This document shows positions 1 to 7,181 of a DNA stretch of 17,043 nucleotides, in pieces. Source of the DNA: Actinomycetota bacterium (GTDB taxonomy: Bacteria > Actinomycetota > Actinomycetes > S36-B12 > UBA10799); NCBI GenBank assembly GCA_030837445.1, contig JAUPKM010000066.1, positions 1 to 17,043 of the forward strand. Reading direction: 5' to 3'. Every line of letters begins with the position of its first letter. Position 1 is the stretch's first letter. The notes below the pieces were generated by a model. That model was not told the DNA's origin, did not search any database, and saw only the letters and a list, made by a program, of their open reading frames with translations. The position numbers and the translations under genes were made by a program.

Positions 1-1814
1 GCGCAGTCTGGGTAGTAGATGTAGCGCTCCCGGTCGGGCGTGCCACTGGGCCGCTCGGCCAGGACTTGCTCGAGCGCCGACCGGTCGTCGAGGGGCAGCC
101 CGTTGTACTCGGCGGCCTTCTCGAACCAGAGAGCCTTCAGTTGTTCCAGTCGCTCGGGGTGTACGGCGGCGAGGTTGGTGGTCTGGGAGCGGTCATGTTC
201 GATGTTGTACAGCTCCCACACGTCCTGCTCGAATTTCCCCCAGCCGCTCAATGGCGGGTGCACGGTGCAGGCCAGCCAACCTTCGTGGTAGATCGAGCGC
301 TGCCCGAGCATGGTGTAGAACTGTGTGGTCTTCGACTCGGCCGAGGGGTCCGTCAAGGAGGCGGCGAAACTCTCGCCCTCGACTGGACTCTGCTCGTGGC
401 CCTTGATGCTGTCTGGCGGAGTGATGCCCAGGAGGTCATAGATCGTCGGCACTACATCGACTGCGTGCACGTACTGGTGCCTTGGCGCCTGTCCAGCCGG
501 GATTGTCGCGGGCCAGGCCACAAGACACATGTCGGCGACGCCGCCCTCGTAGCCGGCCCACCGCTTCCAATAGGGGAAGGGTGTGTCGATGGCCCAAGCC
601 CATCCGGTGTTGTAGTGGTTGTAGGACTGTGGACCGCCGAGCTCGTCGATGTGCTCCAGCGAGAGCTCAGTCGGGGTGGGCACGCCGTTGAAGAAGCGCC
701 ACTCGTTGAACGTCCCGTTGGGGCCGCCCTCGCCGCTGGCTCCGTTGTCGGACACGGCCACGATGATCGTGTTGTCCAACTCGCCGGACTGCTCCAGGAA
801 GTTGATGACCCGCCCAAGCTGGTCGTCGCTGTAGGACACGTACCCGGCGAACACCTCGGCCATCCGGATAAACAGCCGCTTCTCCTCTTCGCTCAACGAC
901 TCCCACGGCCGAACCGTGTCCAGCTGCGGCCAGGGCTGACCGTCGGGTCCGGTGGCGGTGGGTTCGCCGTGCGGGTTGATCGACGACAGCTCGGTGTCCT
1001 CCGGTAGCAGCCCCAAGTCCTTCTGCCGAGCCAGGATGGTGGCCCGTATCTCTTCGTAGCCCTGATCGAAGCGACCCTTGTACTTGTCGGCCCACTCTTG
1101 GTAGACGTGATGGGGCGCGTGTGCGGCGTCGAGCGATAGATACATGAAGAACGGTTTGTCCGGTTCCACGACCTTCGCGTCGCGGATGAAGCTGATCGCC
1201 CGGTCCGACAGGTCCTTGGCGATGTGGTAGCCCTCCTCCGGGGTGGCGGGGGCATCGATCTGGTGGTTGTCGTGGACAAGGTCCGGGTACCAGCAGCTGG
1301 ATTCCCCACCCAGGAAGCCGTAAAACCTTTCGAAGCCCCGCCCCAGTGGCCAGCGCGCCTTCGACGCGGCCATGCTCGTTTCCTCGCCGGGGGTGAGGTG
1401 CCATTTGCCGATGCAGTAGGTGTTGTAGCCGCGCTCCAGCAGCACCTCCGAGATGAACCCGTTCTCGAACGGTATGCGAGTGGAGATCCCCGGGAACCCC
1501 GAGCTGAACTCGGCGATGGTAGCCATACCGTTCGAGGTCGCGTTGCGCCCCGTCAGCAGCGAGGCGCGGGTCGGTGAGCACAGCGCAGTTGTGTGGAAGT
1601 TGGCGTACTTGACCCCCATGTCGGCGATGCGGCGCATGGTCGGCGTCTCCACCGGCCCGCCGAAGACGTCCATCGTGCCGTAGCCGACGTCATCCCAGGC
1701 GATCAGCAGGACGTTCGGGGCACCATCGGGAGCTTTGGGCGACAGGTACGGAGCCCAGTCAGGCTTCGAGTTCCGGATGTCTAGCGCGATCTGGCCCTGG
1801 AACTCCGCTGCCAT
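1..1814 (-). CDS. Cys-type sulfatase (arylsulfatase family), C-terminus cut by window edge
   Basis: Hydrolyses sulfate esters, by family membership; the substrate cannot be read from sequence. 604 residues are visible from the ATG at 1814, and the frame runs open off the left edge, so the C-terminus is missing. The active-site signature CSPTR is at residues 79-83, where Cys79 would be converted to formylglycine. Other alkaline-phosphatase-fold residues are in place: Asp41-Asp42 near the N-terminus (metal), Lys137 and His139 in GKWH, and Asp356-Asn357 in SDNGA (metal). No signal peptide is visible, so a cytoplasmic enzyme is likely. Mycobacterial arylsulfatases of this type run to nearly 800 residues, so perhaps a quarter is missing. 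The start is fixed by a strong GAGGGAG ribosome site 5 nt upstream. No formylglycine-generating enzyme gene lies in the window. Confidence 0.93.
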   Translation of the reverse strand, partial: MAAEFQGQIALDIRNSKPDWAPYLSPKAPDGAPNVLLIAWDDVGYGTMDVFGGPVETPTMRRIADMGVKYANFHTTALCSPTRASLLTGRNATSNGMATIAEFSSGFPGISTRIPFENGFISEVLLERGYNTYCIGKWHLTPGEETSMAASKARWPLGRGFERFYGFLGGESSCWYPDLVHDNHQIDAPATPEEGYHIAKDLSDRAISFIRDAKVVEPDKPFFMYLSLDAAHAPHHVYQEWADKYKGRFDQGYEEIRATILARQKDLGLLPEDTELSSINPHGEPTATGPDGQPWPQLDTVRPWESLSEEEKRLFIRMAEVFAGYVSYSDDQLGRVINFLEQSGELDNTIIVAVSDNGASGEGGPNGTFNEWRFFNGVPTPTELSLEHIDELGGPQSYNHYNTGWAWAIDTPFPYWKRWAGYEGGVADMCLVAWPATIPAGQAPRHQYVHAVDVVPTIYDLLGITPPDSIKGHEQSPVEGESFAASLTDPSAESKTTQFYTMLGQRSIYHEGWLACTVHPPLSGWGKFEQDVWELYNIEHDRSQTTNLAAVHPERLEQLKALWFEKAAEYNGLPLDDRSALEQVLAERPSGTPDRERYIYYPDC

Positions 1815-1819
1815 GGACA

Positions 1820-1848
1820 CTCCCTCAATAGGTATGGGTCCGAGCATA
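1820..1848 (-). promoter_or_regulatory. Candidate -10 box and ribosome binding site of the sulfatase gene
   Basis: On the minus strand a TANNNT-type -10 (TATGCT, 1843-1848) lies upstream of a strong Shine-Dalgarno GAGGGAG (1820-1826), which sits 5 nt before the ATG at 1814. Transcription would start near 1836, giving a short leader. I see no good -35. The sulfatase may therefore have its own promoter although the gene upstream points the same way; read-through from that gene is also possible. The 126-bp gap 1815-1940 holds nothing else I can support. Confidence 0.4.
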
Positions 1849-1940
1849 GACCAGATGGACGAGGTCGCTGGCTGACAAGATCGTGAGCCCAGACCACTAC
1901 CAGGCAGGTGGCTAAGTACCCGTCCGCCGATCCGGTCTCG

Positions 1941-3737
1941 TCATCGTGTTCGCACCGACTCGCGCACGGTTTGCCACAGCATGTAGAGGGCGGCAACTGC
2001 GAGCAGGATCCCCATGGAGATTCGGAACCGGCCAACGAACAAGTCGACGATCGCCAGCACGGCGAGCAGAACGACAATCGCAACCAGCACCGCACCGATC
2101 AAGTGGAGCACCCGGCCACGAAGCACAGCCTCGATGATGATCATCGCGCCGAGGAGGATCAGCACGGGGGCGAGAACGGGCAGGTCGGGCAGCAGCAGGA
2201 TGATACCGATTGCGGCCAACAGGATCGATGCTGAAGCGGCCGACCACAGGCGCAGCAGCCATCCACGCCTGCCCCGGGTGACCCCGGAATCCGCTGGCGG
2301 CGTGGCGCGATGCTTCAGGTGATCGTGGACGGGATCAACTGGAAGCGACTCGTTCAGACCGCGGTCGATGGCTTCCAGTTCGGTGACGGTGGTGCCTTGC
2401 TTGCGTCGCAGTTCGGTAACGGTCTTCTGGTGCGCCGTCGTGACAGGCGAGGGGTGGCGGGGTGAGAGTCCCGCTGCTCGATCGACGGCGCGGGCGCCAC
2501 GCAGTGCCTCGCGGGCAGTGGCCAGCTCCAGGTCGATGACCGAGAGATTGGCAGTCAGAACCGCTTGGTATGCGGTCAGGTCGACCACTGCGCGCGCGTC
2601 CGATGGTGCCTCCTTGTCCAGGCCCGCCCACGCCACCGGTTGTCCCCACGACTGGCGAGTTGTCCCGTCGCGTTCGAACCGGGGACCGGCTGGCGCGCGC
2701 TCCCCGCCGAGGGGATCCTTGGTGTCCAGTCCCCAGAGTCCGCGGTAGTGCCGAACCCATGCGACGTCGTCGGTGATGAGCACTGGCGACCAGTCGAGAG
2801 GTTGTCCAGCGCCGATCGAGGGCCCGTCGCCTCTCCGGTAGTCGATGTAGGGAATCCCGATGCCAGGGGCGTCCGGGTCGGTCCAAGGCAGGATGCGCAA
2901 GATGGCCCGACGGGCCTTTTCGACAAGGCCGGGAAGGGGTGCCTCAATGCTGACGATGTACTCGCCAGGCAGGTAGGCGCCCGAGTGCGAGCCCGCGCCC
3001 GCGTAGACGACCGGATGCTGGCCAACAAACTCTATGTCGGGATCGTCCCAACGTCGGCGTAGATCGTCTCCGACCTCGTCGTGGGACGAGAAGGCGACCC
3101 ATGCCGGCGTTGGTTCAACCGACTCTTGGTCGACCAGAAAGACCGTGACCTGCTCCCAATCGGCTTCGTGGTCGTTGACACCACCGAAGGTTGAGCGCCA
3201 GTCGTTCATCGCATAGAAGTACCAGTACTGCAGGATTATGTAGCCGCCGTCGCGGCTGACGTGCCCGTAGTACGGGTGCACTCCCGCGCTGGGCAGGGAC
3301 CGCATCCGCAGGGCCGCTGCGGCCGCGTAGCCACCTGGCACCTTCCCCCGCAGAATCAACGTCATTCGCATGAGGCTGTCGATCAGCCTCGACAGGATGC
3401 CGACAGCGGCGAATCGGCTGCTCGGCGTGAACCGGGGTCGCTCGGGATCCTTCTTCCAGGCCTTGAATTCGCCGCGATCCAGCGGGCGGTCGACGAAGGT
3501 CAGATACAACTTGTCGCCAGCCTGCTTCCGGCCCAAGGAGGCCAACGAGTCCAATGTGAGCGTCCCGCGGGCGGCAAGCACCTCCACGGGGCCGTTCCGG
3601 CGGGCAGCCTGCAGGCTGGCGCTTCCGACGTAGTCGTTCACGTCGCCAGGCAGGAACAACTCGCCCTGGGTGTATTTGATCACCGGCTCGAAACGCCGAA
3701 GCAGAGCGAGGTCGGACAGTTCGTCTCCAGCTGGCAT
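1941..3737 (-). CDS. Vps62-like (DUF946-type) protein with C-terminal membrane region
   Basis: 598 residues, function unknown. The N-terminal half resembles the Vps62/DUF946 family known mostly from plants and fungi. Visible matches are FEPVIKYTQGELFLP (16-30), where the family has a 'P..Y.H..E.YLP' segment; an aromatic YWYFYAMNDW (171-180); DHEADWEQVT (189-198), matching the family's 'DWE.VT' motif; and HPVVYAGAGSHSGAYLP (241-257), matching 'PVVY...GSHA.Y'. Residues of about 390-480 are rich in Leu, Glu, Arg and Ala and may form a coiled coil. About residues 492-590 hold four hydrophobic segments separated by Arg-rich loops, so the protein is probably anchored in the membrane by its C-terminus. 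No signal peptide is seen, so the soluble half should face the cytoplasm. The ATG at 3737 is 9 nt after the stop of the small gene upstream, which suggests one transcript. Confidence 0.8.
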   Translation of the reverse strand: MPAGDELSDLALLRRFEPVIKYTQGELFLPGDVNDYVGSASLQAARRNGPVEVLAARGTLTLDSLASLGRKQAGDKLYLTFVDRPLDRGEFKAWKKDPERPRFTPSSRFAAVGILSRLIDSLMRMTLILRGKVPGGYAAAAALRMRSLPSAGVHPYYGHVSRDGGYIILQYWYFYAMNDWRSTFGGVNDHEADWEQVTVFLVDQESVEPTPAWVAFSSHDEVGDDLRRRWDDPDIEFVGQHPVVYAGAGSHSGAYLPGEYIVSIEAPLPGLVEKARRAILRILPWTDPDAPGIGIPYIDYRRGDGPSIGAGQPLDWSPVLITDDVAWVRHYRGLWGLDTKDPLGGERAPAGPRFERDGTTRQSWGQPVAWAGLDKEAPSDARAVVDLTAYQAVLTANLSVIDLELATAREALRGARAVDRAAGLSPRHPSPVTTAHQKTVTELRRKQGTTVTELEAIDRGLNESLPVDPVHDHLKHRATPPADSGVTRGRRGWLLRLWSAASASILLAAIGIILLLPDLPVLAPVLILLGAMIIIEAVLRGRVLHLIGAVLVAIVVLLAVLAIVDLFVGRFRISMGILLAVAALYMLWQTVRESVRTR

Positions 3738-3746
3738 CGGACCCCG

Positions 3747-3914
3747 TCACTTCCCGACGATTGCAGCGACGAGGGCGGCGTGGGCAGCGGTATTGAGGGT
3801 CGCGTGCGCCACGGCAAAATCGGCAGCGGTTCCGGCGAATTCGTCGAAATCTCCGAGGTAGACGTCCACCCTTCGCCCAGGGTCGGTCGCAGTGCCTACT
3901 GGACTATCGGTCAC
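3747..3914 (-). CDS. Small protein of unknown function, 55 residues
   Basis: A short GTG-initiated reading frame directly upstream of the Vps62-like gene on the same strand. Its stop (3747-3749) is 9 nt before that gene's ATG. A GGAG ribosome site lies 8 nt upstream of the GTG (within 3915-3930, minus strand). The product starts MTDSPVGTATDPGRRVDVYL, has an acidic middle (GDFDEF) and an Ala-rich helical C-terminus ending AIVGK. It has no cysteine, no signal peptide and no convincing transmembrane helix. I do not recognise the family. Support is the ribosome site, the spacing and codon use like the neighbours (G or C in most third positions); length alone would be weak evidence. It could be a partner or leader peptide of the following gene, but that is inference. 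Confidence 0.55.
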   Translation of the reverse strand: MTDSPVGTATDPGRRVDVYLGDFDEFAGTAADFAVAHATLNTAAHAALVAAIVGK

Positions 3915-3980
3915 GGGGTGTCTCCACGTTGATGATTGGATCTCAAGGCATGTTCTTGGGTGGCAGTGCCCGCATCAACT

Positions 3981-3993
3981 GGTCACGGTGACC
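3981..3993. repeat. Short palindrome at the stop codon of the AI-2E gene
   Basis: GGTCACGGTGACC reads as 6-bp arms around one central base and covers the transporter's stop codon. The 1-nt spacer is too small for an RNA hairpin loop without opening the stem. It shares GTCAC/GTGAC cores with the inverted repeat upstream of the same gene (5182-5208). It may be chance in high-GC DNA. Confidence 0.25.
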
Positions 3994-5146
3994 CCGAAGC
4001 TTCGGTGGCCAGTTCAGGGGACAGCCCGTGTCGCATGTTGCGCGCCTCCACCAAGGCGATCAGCATGGCACCTACGGGTATGGCCAGCAAGGCGCCAGCT
4101 ACGCCGAACAGAGCGGCCCCGAGCATCACGACCGCGAACGCGACGGCCGGGTGGAGGTTCACGGCGCGGGCGCTGATCCTGGGCTCGAAGGTCAGGTTCT
4201 CGACCTGCTGGTAGAGCAGAGCCCACGCCAACGCGATCAACCCGATCCACGGGTTGGGGCTCAGCAGGCCGACGAGTACGGGCAACACGATCGCGATATA
4301 GGTTCCGATGGTTGGCACGAACTGGGCGACGAGGCCCGTCCAGATTCCCAGAGCCAGCCACGAGGGCATCCCGATGATCAAAAAGACGATTGAACTTGTG
4401 GTGCCGTTGATGAACGCGAGGATGATCCGGGCAGCCACATATCCGCCGGTCTTCTGCGCTGTGATGTCCCACACTTGCACAGCGCTCTGCTGGAACCGGC
4501 TCGGGATGAGCGTGGCGATGTACAGCCGGAATCTGGGGCCGTCCGCGGAGAGGTAGAACGTGAACAGTCCGAAGGTGAACAGCGTGAAGAAGCTGCCGAC
4601 GACCGATCCGAGTAGTCCCAGCACCCCGCCGACGACTTGGGCTGCGTACCCGGCGACTTGGCTGGGCGTGATGTTCAGCTGGGTGAGGATGTCTTCTACC
4701 TGGTAGTTCGAGTCCGCTCGCTTGTTGATCGCCGCGACCACGCTGTCTGCGATCCGAGGTAGTCCCTCGAGTAGCTGCGCAACCTGGTCGATGAAGAGTT
4801 TGCCGAACGCAAGCATGAAGAGGATTCCGAACACCACCGCCGCTAGCATGACCAGCCCGGTTGCGGCGCCGCGACGCATATGCCGGCTCAGACGGGCGAC
4901 GGCCGGTTCCATTGCGATCGATGCGAACCACGCCATCAACACAGTGAAGATGACATTTCCGCCGTCGGCGATGACGAATCGCAGCAGCAGGGCAACTGCC
5001 GCGAGCGCGATGACGACGAATCCGACCCGCCAGACGTTCCGCGGGTCGAAGCGGATTGTCCTGTCCTCGGTTTTGCCGGGGTCCGAGCGCACCTGCGGGT
5101 GGGTTGCAGAGATGGGGACTGCTGAATCGGGGCGGATCTCGGTCAT
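3983..5146 (-). CDS. AI-2E family (UPF0118/TqsA-like) membrane transporter
   Basis: 387 residues with the hydrophobic pattern of the AI-2E transporter family, about eight transmembrane segments. N-terminal helices are followed by a long extramembrane loop (the DSNYQVEDILTQL area), then a conserved core including FGLFTFYL, QKTGGYVAARI, VAQFVPTIGTYIA and the late QQVENLTFEPRI motif. The C-terminus has GAALFGVAGALLAIP, typical of the family. Some members are linked to autoinducer-2 export and others to sodium-proton exchange; nothing here decides between them. The frame stays open upstream to a TTG at 5248, with another ATG at 5173. I chose ATG 5146 because a good -35/-10 pair places the transcription start on that A, giving a leaderless message, and because the family homology begins after it. 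If ATG 5173 were used, the protein would gain nine residues. Confidence 0.88.
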   Translation of the reverse strand: MTEIRPDSAVPISATHPQVRSDPGKTEDRTIRFDPRNVWRVGFVVIALAAVALLLRFVIADGGNVIFTVLMAWFASIAMEPAVARLSRHMRRGAATGLVMLAAVVFGILFMLAFGKLFIDQVAQLLEGLPRIADSVVAAINKRADSNYQVEDILTQLNITPSQVAGYAAQVVGGVLGLLGSVVGSFFTLFTFGLFTFYLSADGPRFRLYIATLIPSRFQQSAVQVWDITAQKTGGYVAARIILAFINGTTSSIVFLIIGMPSWLALGIWTGLVAQFVPTIGTYIAIVLPVLVGLLSPNPWIGLIALAWALLYQQVENLTFEPRISARAVNLHPAVAFAVVMLGAALFGVAGALLAIPVGAMLIALVEARNMRHGLSPELATEASGSP

Positions 5147-5152
5147 GTCGAA

Positions 5153-5181
5153 ACCGTAGGAGCGCCGATCCATTGCGTCAC
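5153..5181 (-). promoter_or_regulatory. Promoter of the AI-2E gene, leaderless type
   Basis: On the minus strand: -35 GTGACG (5176-5181, four of six matches to TTGACA), a 17-bp spacer, and -10 TACGGT (5153-5158, fits TANNNT). Six nt later comes the A of the ATG at 5146. This geometry predicts transcription starting on the start codon, as is common in actinobacteria. No Shine-Dalgarno sequence is present before 5146, which agrees. Inferred from sequence alone. Confidence 0.55.
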
Positions 5182-5208
5182 CCGTGTCACCCGGCGAGGG
5201 TGACACGG
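5182..5208. promoter_or_regulatory. 11-bp inverted repeat, candidate operator of the AI-2E gene
   Basis: Perfect arms CCGTGTCACCC (5182-5192) and GGGTGACACGG (5198-5208) around a 5-bp spacer. The site abuts the -35 box of the AI-2E promoter, covering about -36 to -62 from the predicted start. A third half-site copy, minus-strand CGGGTGAC, repeats with 9-bp spacing and runs into the -35 box. This placement fits a dimeric regulator acting as activator, or as repressor through the third half-site. No U-run follows, and it would lie outside the predicted transcript, so I prefer an operator to a terminator. Confidence 0.5.
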
Positions 5209-5610
5209 CGAAGTGTGCGGGCGCGCGGTCCAACGGTCGTGCCCGCAATTGAGCAGGGAGCGCGCGAGCCTGTGCTGTGACACCGGCTCCGGCCCCCGAT
5301 TCTGGGTTCGGGTGACGTGGAGGGAGCTCGCCTTCCTGCGGCGATCACTGCGACTCCACCTAGCGCAATCGCGGTGCTCAGCGCCCCGCTGCTACCTGAC
5401 CCCGGTTGCCTCCCTCCCTTCGGGCTGGTCACAGTCGGTCGGGGAGGAATGTCGTTCATCTGGGTGACCGACTTCTTCGCGGGACCCGAGTTGAACGGGG
5501 AGTATCGGTTCCCCGCGACATCAACTACTTCGTGGCGAGGTAGTTGATGTTTACGGTGTGCTCGAGGATCAGTCGACACCGCGTGCCAAAGAGGGCGTCC
5601 GCCGGCGGGG
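5209..5610. other. Intergenic stretch without a convincing gene
   Basis: Between the end of the phosphoesterase gene and the AI-2E operator. Reading frames on both strands here lack a ribosome site and recognisable protein features, with one weak exception: a minus-strand frame from ATG 5459 (90 codons, ending inside the inverted repeat at 5187) whose product has one hydrophobic stretch, ALSTAIALGGVAVIAAG, in an otherwise Pro/Arg/Ser-rich sequence. I do not annotate it. The clear element is the hairpin at 5518-5550. Confidence 0.5.
5518..5550 (-). terminator. Hairpin downstream of the phosphoesterase gene, candidate terminator
   Basis: Perfect 11-bp arms ACATCAACTAC (5518-5528) and GTAGTTGATGT (5540-5550). 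Read on the plus strand, the stem can extend inwards to 14 pairs, with one G-U, leaving a 5-nt loop. It lies about 60 nt beyond the stop codon of the minus-strand phosphoesterase gene, where a terminator is expected. No U-run follows on the minus strand, which is common for actinobacterial terminators. The stem is AT-richer than its surroundings, so it stands out. A protein-binding site is the alternative. Confidence 0.45.
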
Positions 5611-7140
5611 CTACTTACAGCCGAGGTTGGGCGCCGTGCCGGTGGGGTTGACCAGCGCGCACGTGCCAAAGACGTTGCCGCCGGGCCCCTGCATCGAGAA
5701 ATTCCAGGAGTTCTTCGATGCGGCGGCCGTCGCAATTCCGAAGCCGAAAGCGACCTTCGTCCACATCGAACTGGCCTTCGGGTAGGGAGGGTACTGGGGA
5801 TCTATCGGCTGCCCAGTGTTCTTCGCCAACGGACCGAAGCTCGGGATCGGATATGTGGTGTTGGCATCCAGCATGGTTCCGCCGTTGCCGACCACCAGGT
5901 TGGGTGGCTGGCCCTTGATCTGCACAGCCTGCATGAGGTGGATGTGAGAGGACAGGATCATCTGGTAGTTGCCGAGCAGGTTCCGCGAGGCCGCCGCCTG
6001 ATCGTTGGACACCCACGGCGTGAAGTTCGGTGCGAAGCCGTTGCCTGCCTGGCGCCCGAAGATCGGCCGGTGCGTCATCAGCCAGGACTCCCATCCGGCT
6101 TGCTTTGTTGTCACGGCGGCGGCCTGCTTGTAGGCCTTGTTCTGGGTGGGTACCCAATTCGTGACCTTGTCATCGGTTCCGTACGCCGAATCCACCATGG
6201 CCACCTTCAGTCTCCGGCCGGGAGCGACGCTGAAGGCGAAAGCCCAAGTGTCGGTCACGGCTGGGCTTGCAGGCACCGGGTGCGCTCCGACCGCCACCGG
6301 CTCGCAGGTTGAGGCCGTGGTCGGCCGCGGATCGAGGAACAGGAAGAAGCCGTTGCCCGCACGGTCGCAGGCCTCATGATTTCCCCGCAGAAAGGCGATC
6401 GGCGCCACCGGGAACATCGCGGACATCGGGTTGATGGCGTCCGTCATCCACCCGTTGCTGCTGTCCTTGAAGGGCATCCCCGCGACAGGGGTCACCGGCG
6501 GGTTGGCTCCGCACTTTGCCCAGTCCGTTGTCGGGCACGCGGACTCCCGGTAGTAGTAGTCGCCCGGGTCAAGGATCACCTGCGGCTTCTGGGCCGCCAG
6601 TCGCGCCGAGATCTGCGCCAGGGGCCACGCCTTTGCGCAATCCTGGATTCGCCCGGGCTCAACTCGACAGCCCGTGTCGGCCATGATCCCAATGCGGTTG
6701 ACGTTGGCTGGGATCGCGGCCGGGACCGTGCGACCACCCACGCTCGCCGAGGTGATCCCCGCGGGGATGGCCGCACTGCACACCTTCACGGTCGCAAAGG
6801 CGGTTCGCGCCTTGGGTCCGACTGTGCGTTCCACCATCGGGTAGTTGCGAGTGATCGTTTGGGTCCCGACCTTCTTCGTCGTGGCCAGCACCGGGCACGT
6901 CGTTCCCGGCTTCAGTACCGCCCGCGCGACCAACTGGGATGGAGACACGCTGACCGGCGCCAACAGGGTGTAGGAGGCGAGTGTGCTTGGGCCCGGCGGG
7001 AGTTTCGGTCGCAGCGGTCGCAGGTCGCCCCGACCGATCGGAGTCGGAGCGGGCGAGGAGGCCTGGGCAGGCATCGCGGGTGCCAGCACCGCGCCGAGGA
7101 CGACTACCGAGACGAGCACGCGGCGAGAGGTGGCAAACAT
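5611..7140 (-). CDS. Secreted metallophosphoesterase (calcineurin-like)
   Basis: 509 residues from the ATG at 7140. The N-terminus MFATSRRVLVSVVVLGAVLA, followed by an A-Q-A site near residues 25-27, is a signal peptide, so the enzyme is exported. The binuclear-metal phosphoesterase motifs come in order: Asp155 (MADTGC), Gly193-Asp194 (PGDYYY), GNHE (253-256), THRP (356-359) and SHIH (398-401). The last motif is usually GHxH, so Ser stands in for Gly. About 120 residues precede the catalytic domain (from residue 28 on). Paired cysteines (158/168, 202/210, 258/279) would suit disulfides outside the cell. The substrate is unknown: phosphomonoester or diester hydrolysis follows from the family only. 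The frame stays open upstream to ATG 7248, but the signal peptide and a -10 box 7 nt before 7140 support the shorter start. Confidence 0.88.
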   Translation of the reverse strand: MFATSRRVLVSVVVLGAVLAPAMPAQASSPAPTPIGRGDLRPLRPKLPPGPSTLASYTLLAPVSVSPSQLVARAVLKPGTTCPVLATTKKVGTQTITRNYPMVERTVGPKARTAFATVKVCSAAIPAGITSASVGGRTVPAAIPANVNRIGIMADTGCRVEPGRIQDCAKAWPLAQISARLAAQKPQVILDPGDYYYRESACPTTDWAKCGANPPVTPVAGMPFKDSSNGWMTDAINPMSAMFPVAPIAFLRGNHEACDRAGNGFFLFLDPRPTTASTCEPVAVGAHPVPASPAVTDTWAFAFSVAPGRRLKVAMVDSAYGTDDKVTNWVPTQNKAYKQAAAVTTKQAGWESWLMTHRPIFGRQAGNGFAPNFTPWVSNDQAAASRNLLGNYQMILSSHIHLMQAVQIKGQPPNLVVGNGGTMLDANTTYPIPSFGPLAKNTGQPIDPQYPPYPKASSMWTKVAFGFGIATAAASKNSWNFSMQGPGGNVFGTCALVNPTGTAPNLGCK

Positions 7141-7147
7141 GCCGAGG

Positions 7148-7153
7148 ACCATA
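7148..7153 (-). promoter_or_regulatory. -10 box of the phosphoesterase gene, leaderless type
   Basis: TATGGT on the minus strand (TANNNT), then 7 nt, then the ATG at 7140. There is no Shine-Dalgarno sequence in the gap, so a leaderless transcript is predicted. No -35 with useful similarity to TTGACA lies at the right distance. Confidence 0.45.
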
Positions 7154-7168
7154 CTTCGCAGAGCCGCG

Positions 7169-7174
7169 TACAAT
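7169..7174 (+). promoter_or_regulatory. -10 box of the matrixin-like gene, leaderless type
   Basis: TACAAT (five of six matches to TATAAT) is followed by 7 nt and then the GTG at 7182. No ribosome site precedes that GTG. It lies only 15 bp from the opposing -10 of the phosphoesterase gene, so the two polymerase sites overlap. Confidence 0.55.
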
Positions 7175-7181
7175 CGGGTAG

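Noticed and set aside
66..1007. Plus-strand open frame of 313 codons, and others, over the sulfatase
   Set aside because: Antisense shadow of the sulfatase, which has an intact active-site signature, a ribosome site and a continuous frame to the window edge.
1850..1940. Hairpin between the Vps62-like gene and the sulfatase as terminator
   Set aside because: CCAC/GTGG pairing gives only about four to five base pairs with mismatches and no U-run.
3983..5146. Evidence for AI-2 quorum sensing
   Set aside because: The family name is historical; no luxS, lsr or receptor gene is in the window, and members have other proposed transport roles.
5146..5248. Longer starts of the AI-2E gene (TTG 5248, ATG 5173)
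   Set aside because: They would translate through the inverted repeat, the -35 box or both; ATG 5146 fits a leaderless promoter and the start of family similarity.
5187..5459. Minus-strand frame (90 codons) with one hydrophobic stretch
   Set aside because: No ribosome site or leaderless promoter, low-complexity Pro/Arg/Ser composition, and its end runs through the inverted repeat of the AI-2E promoter.
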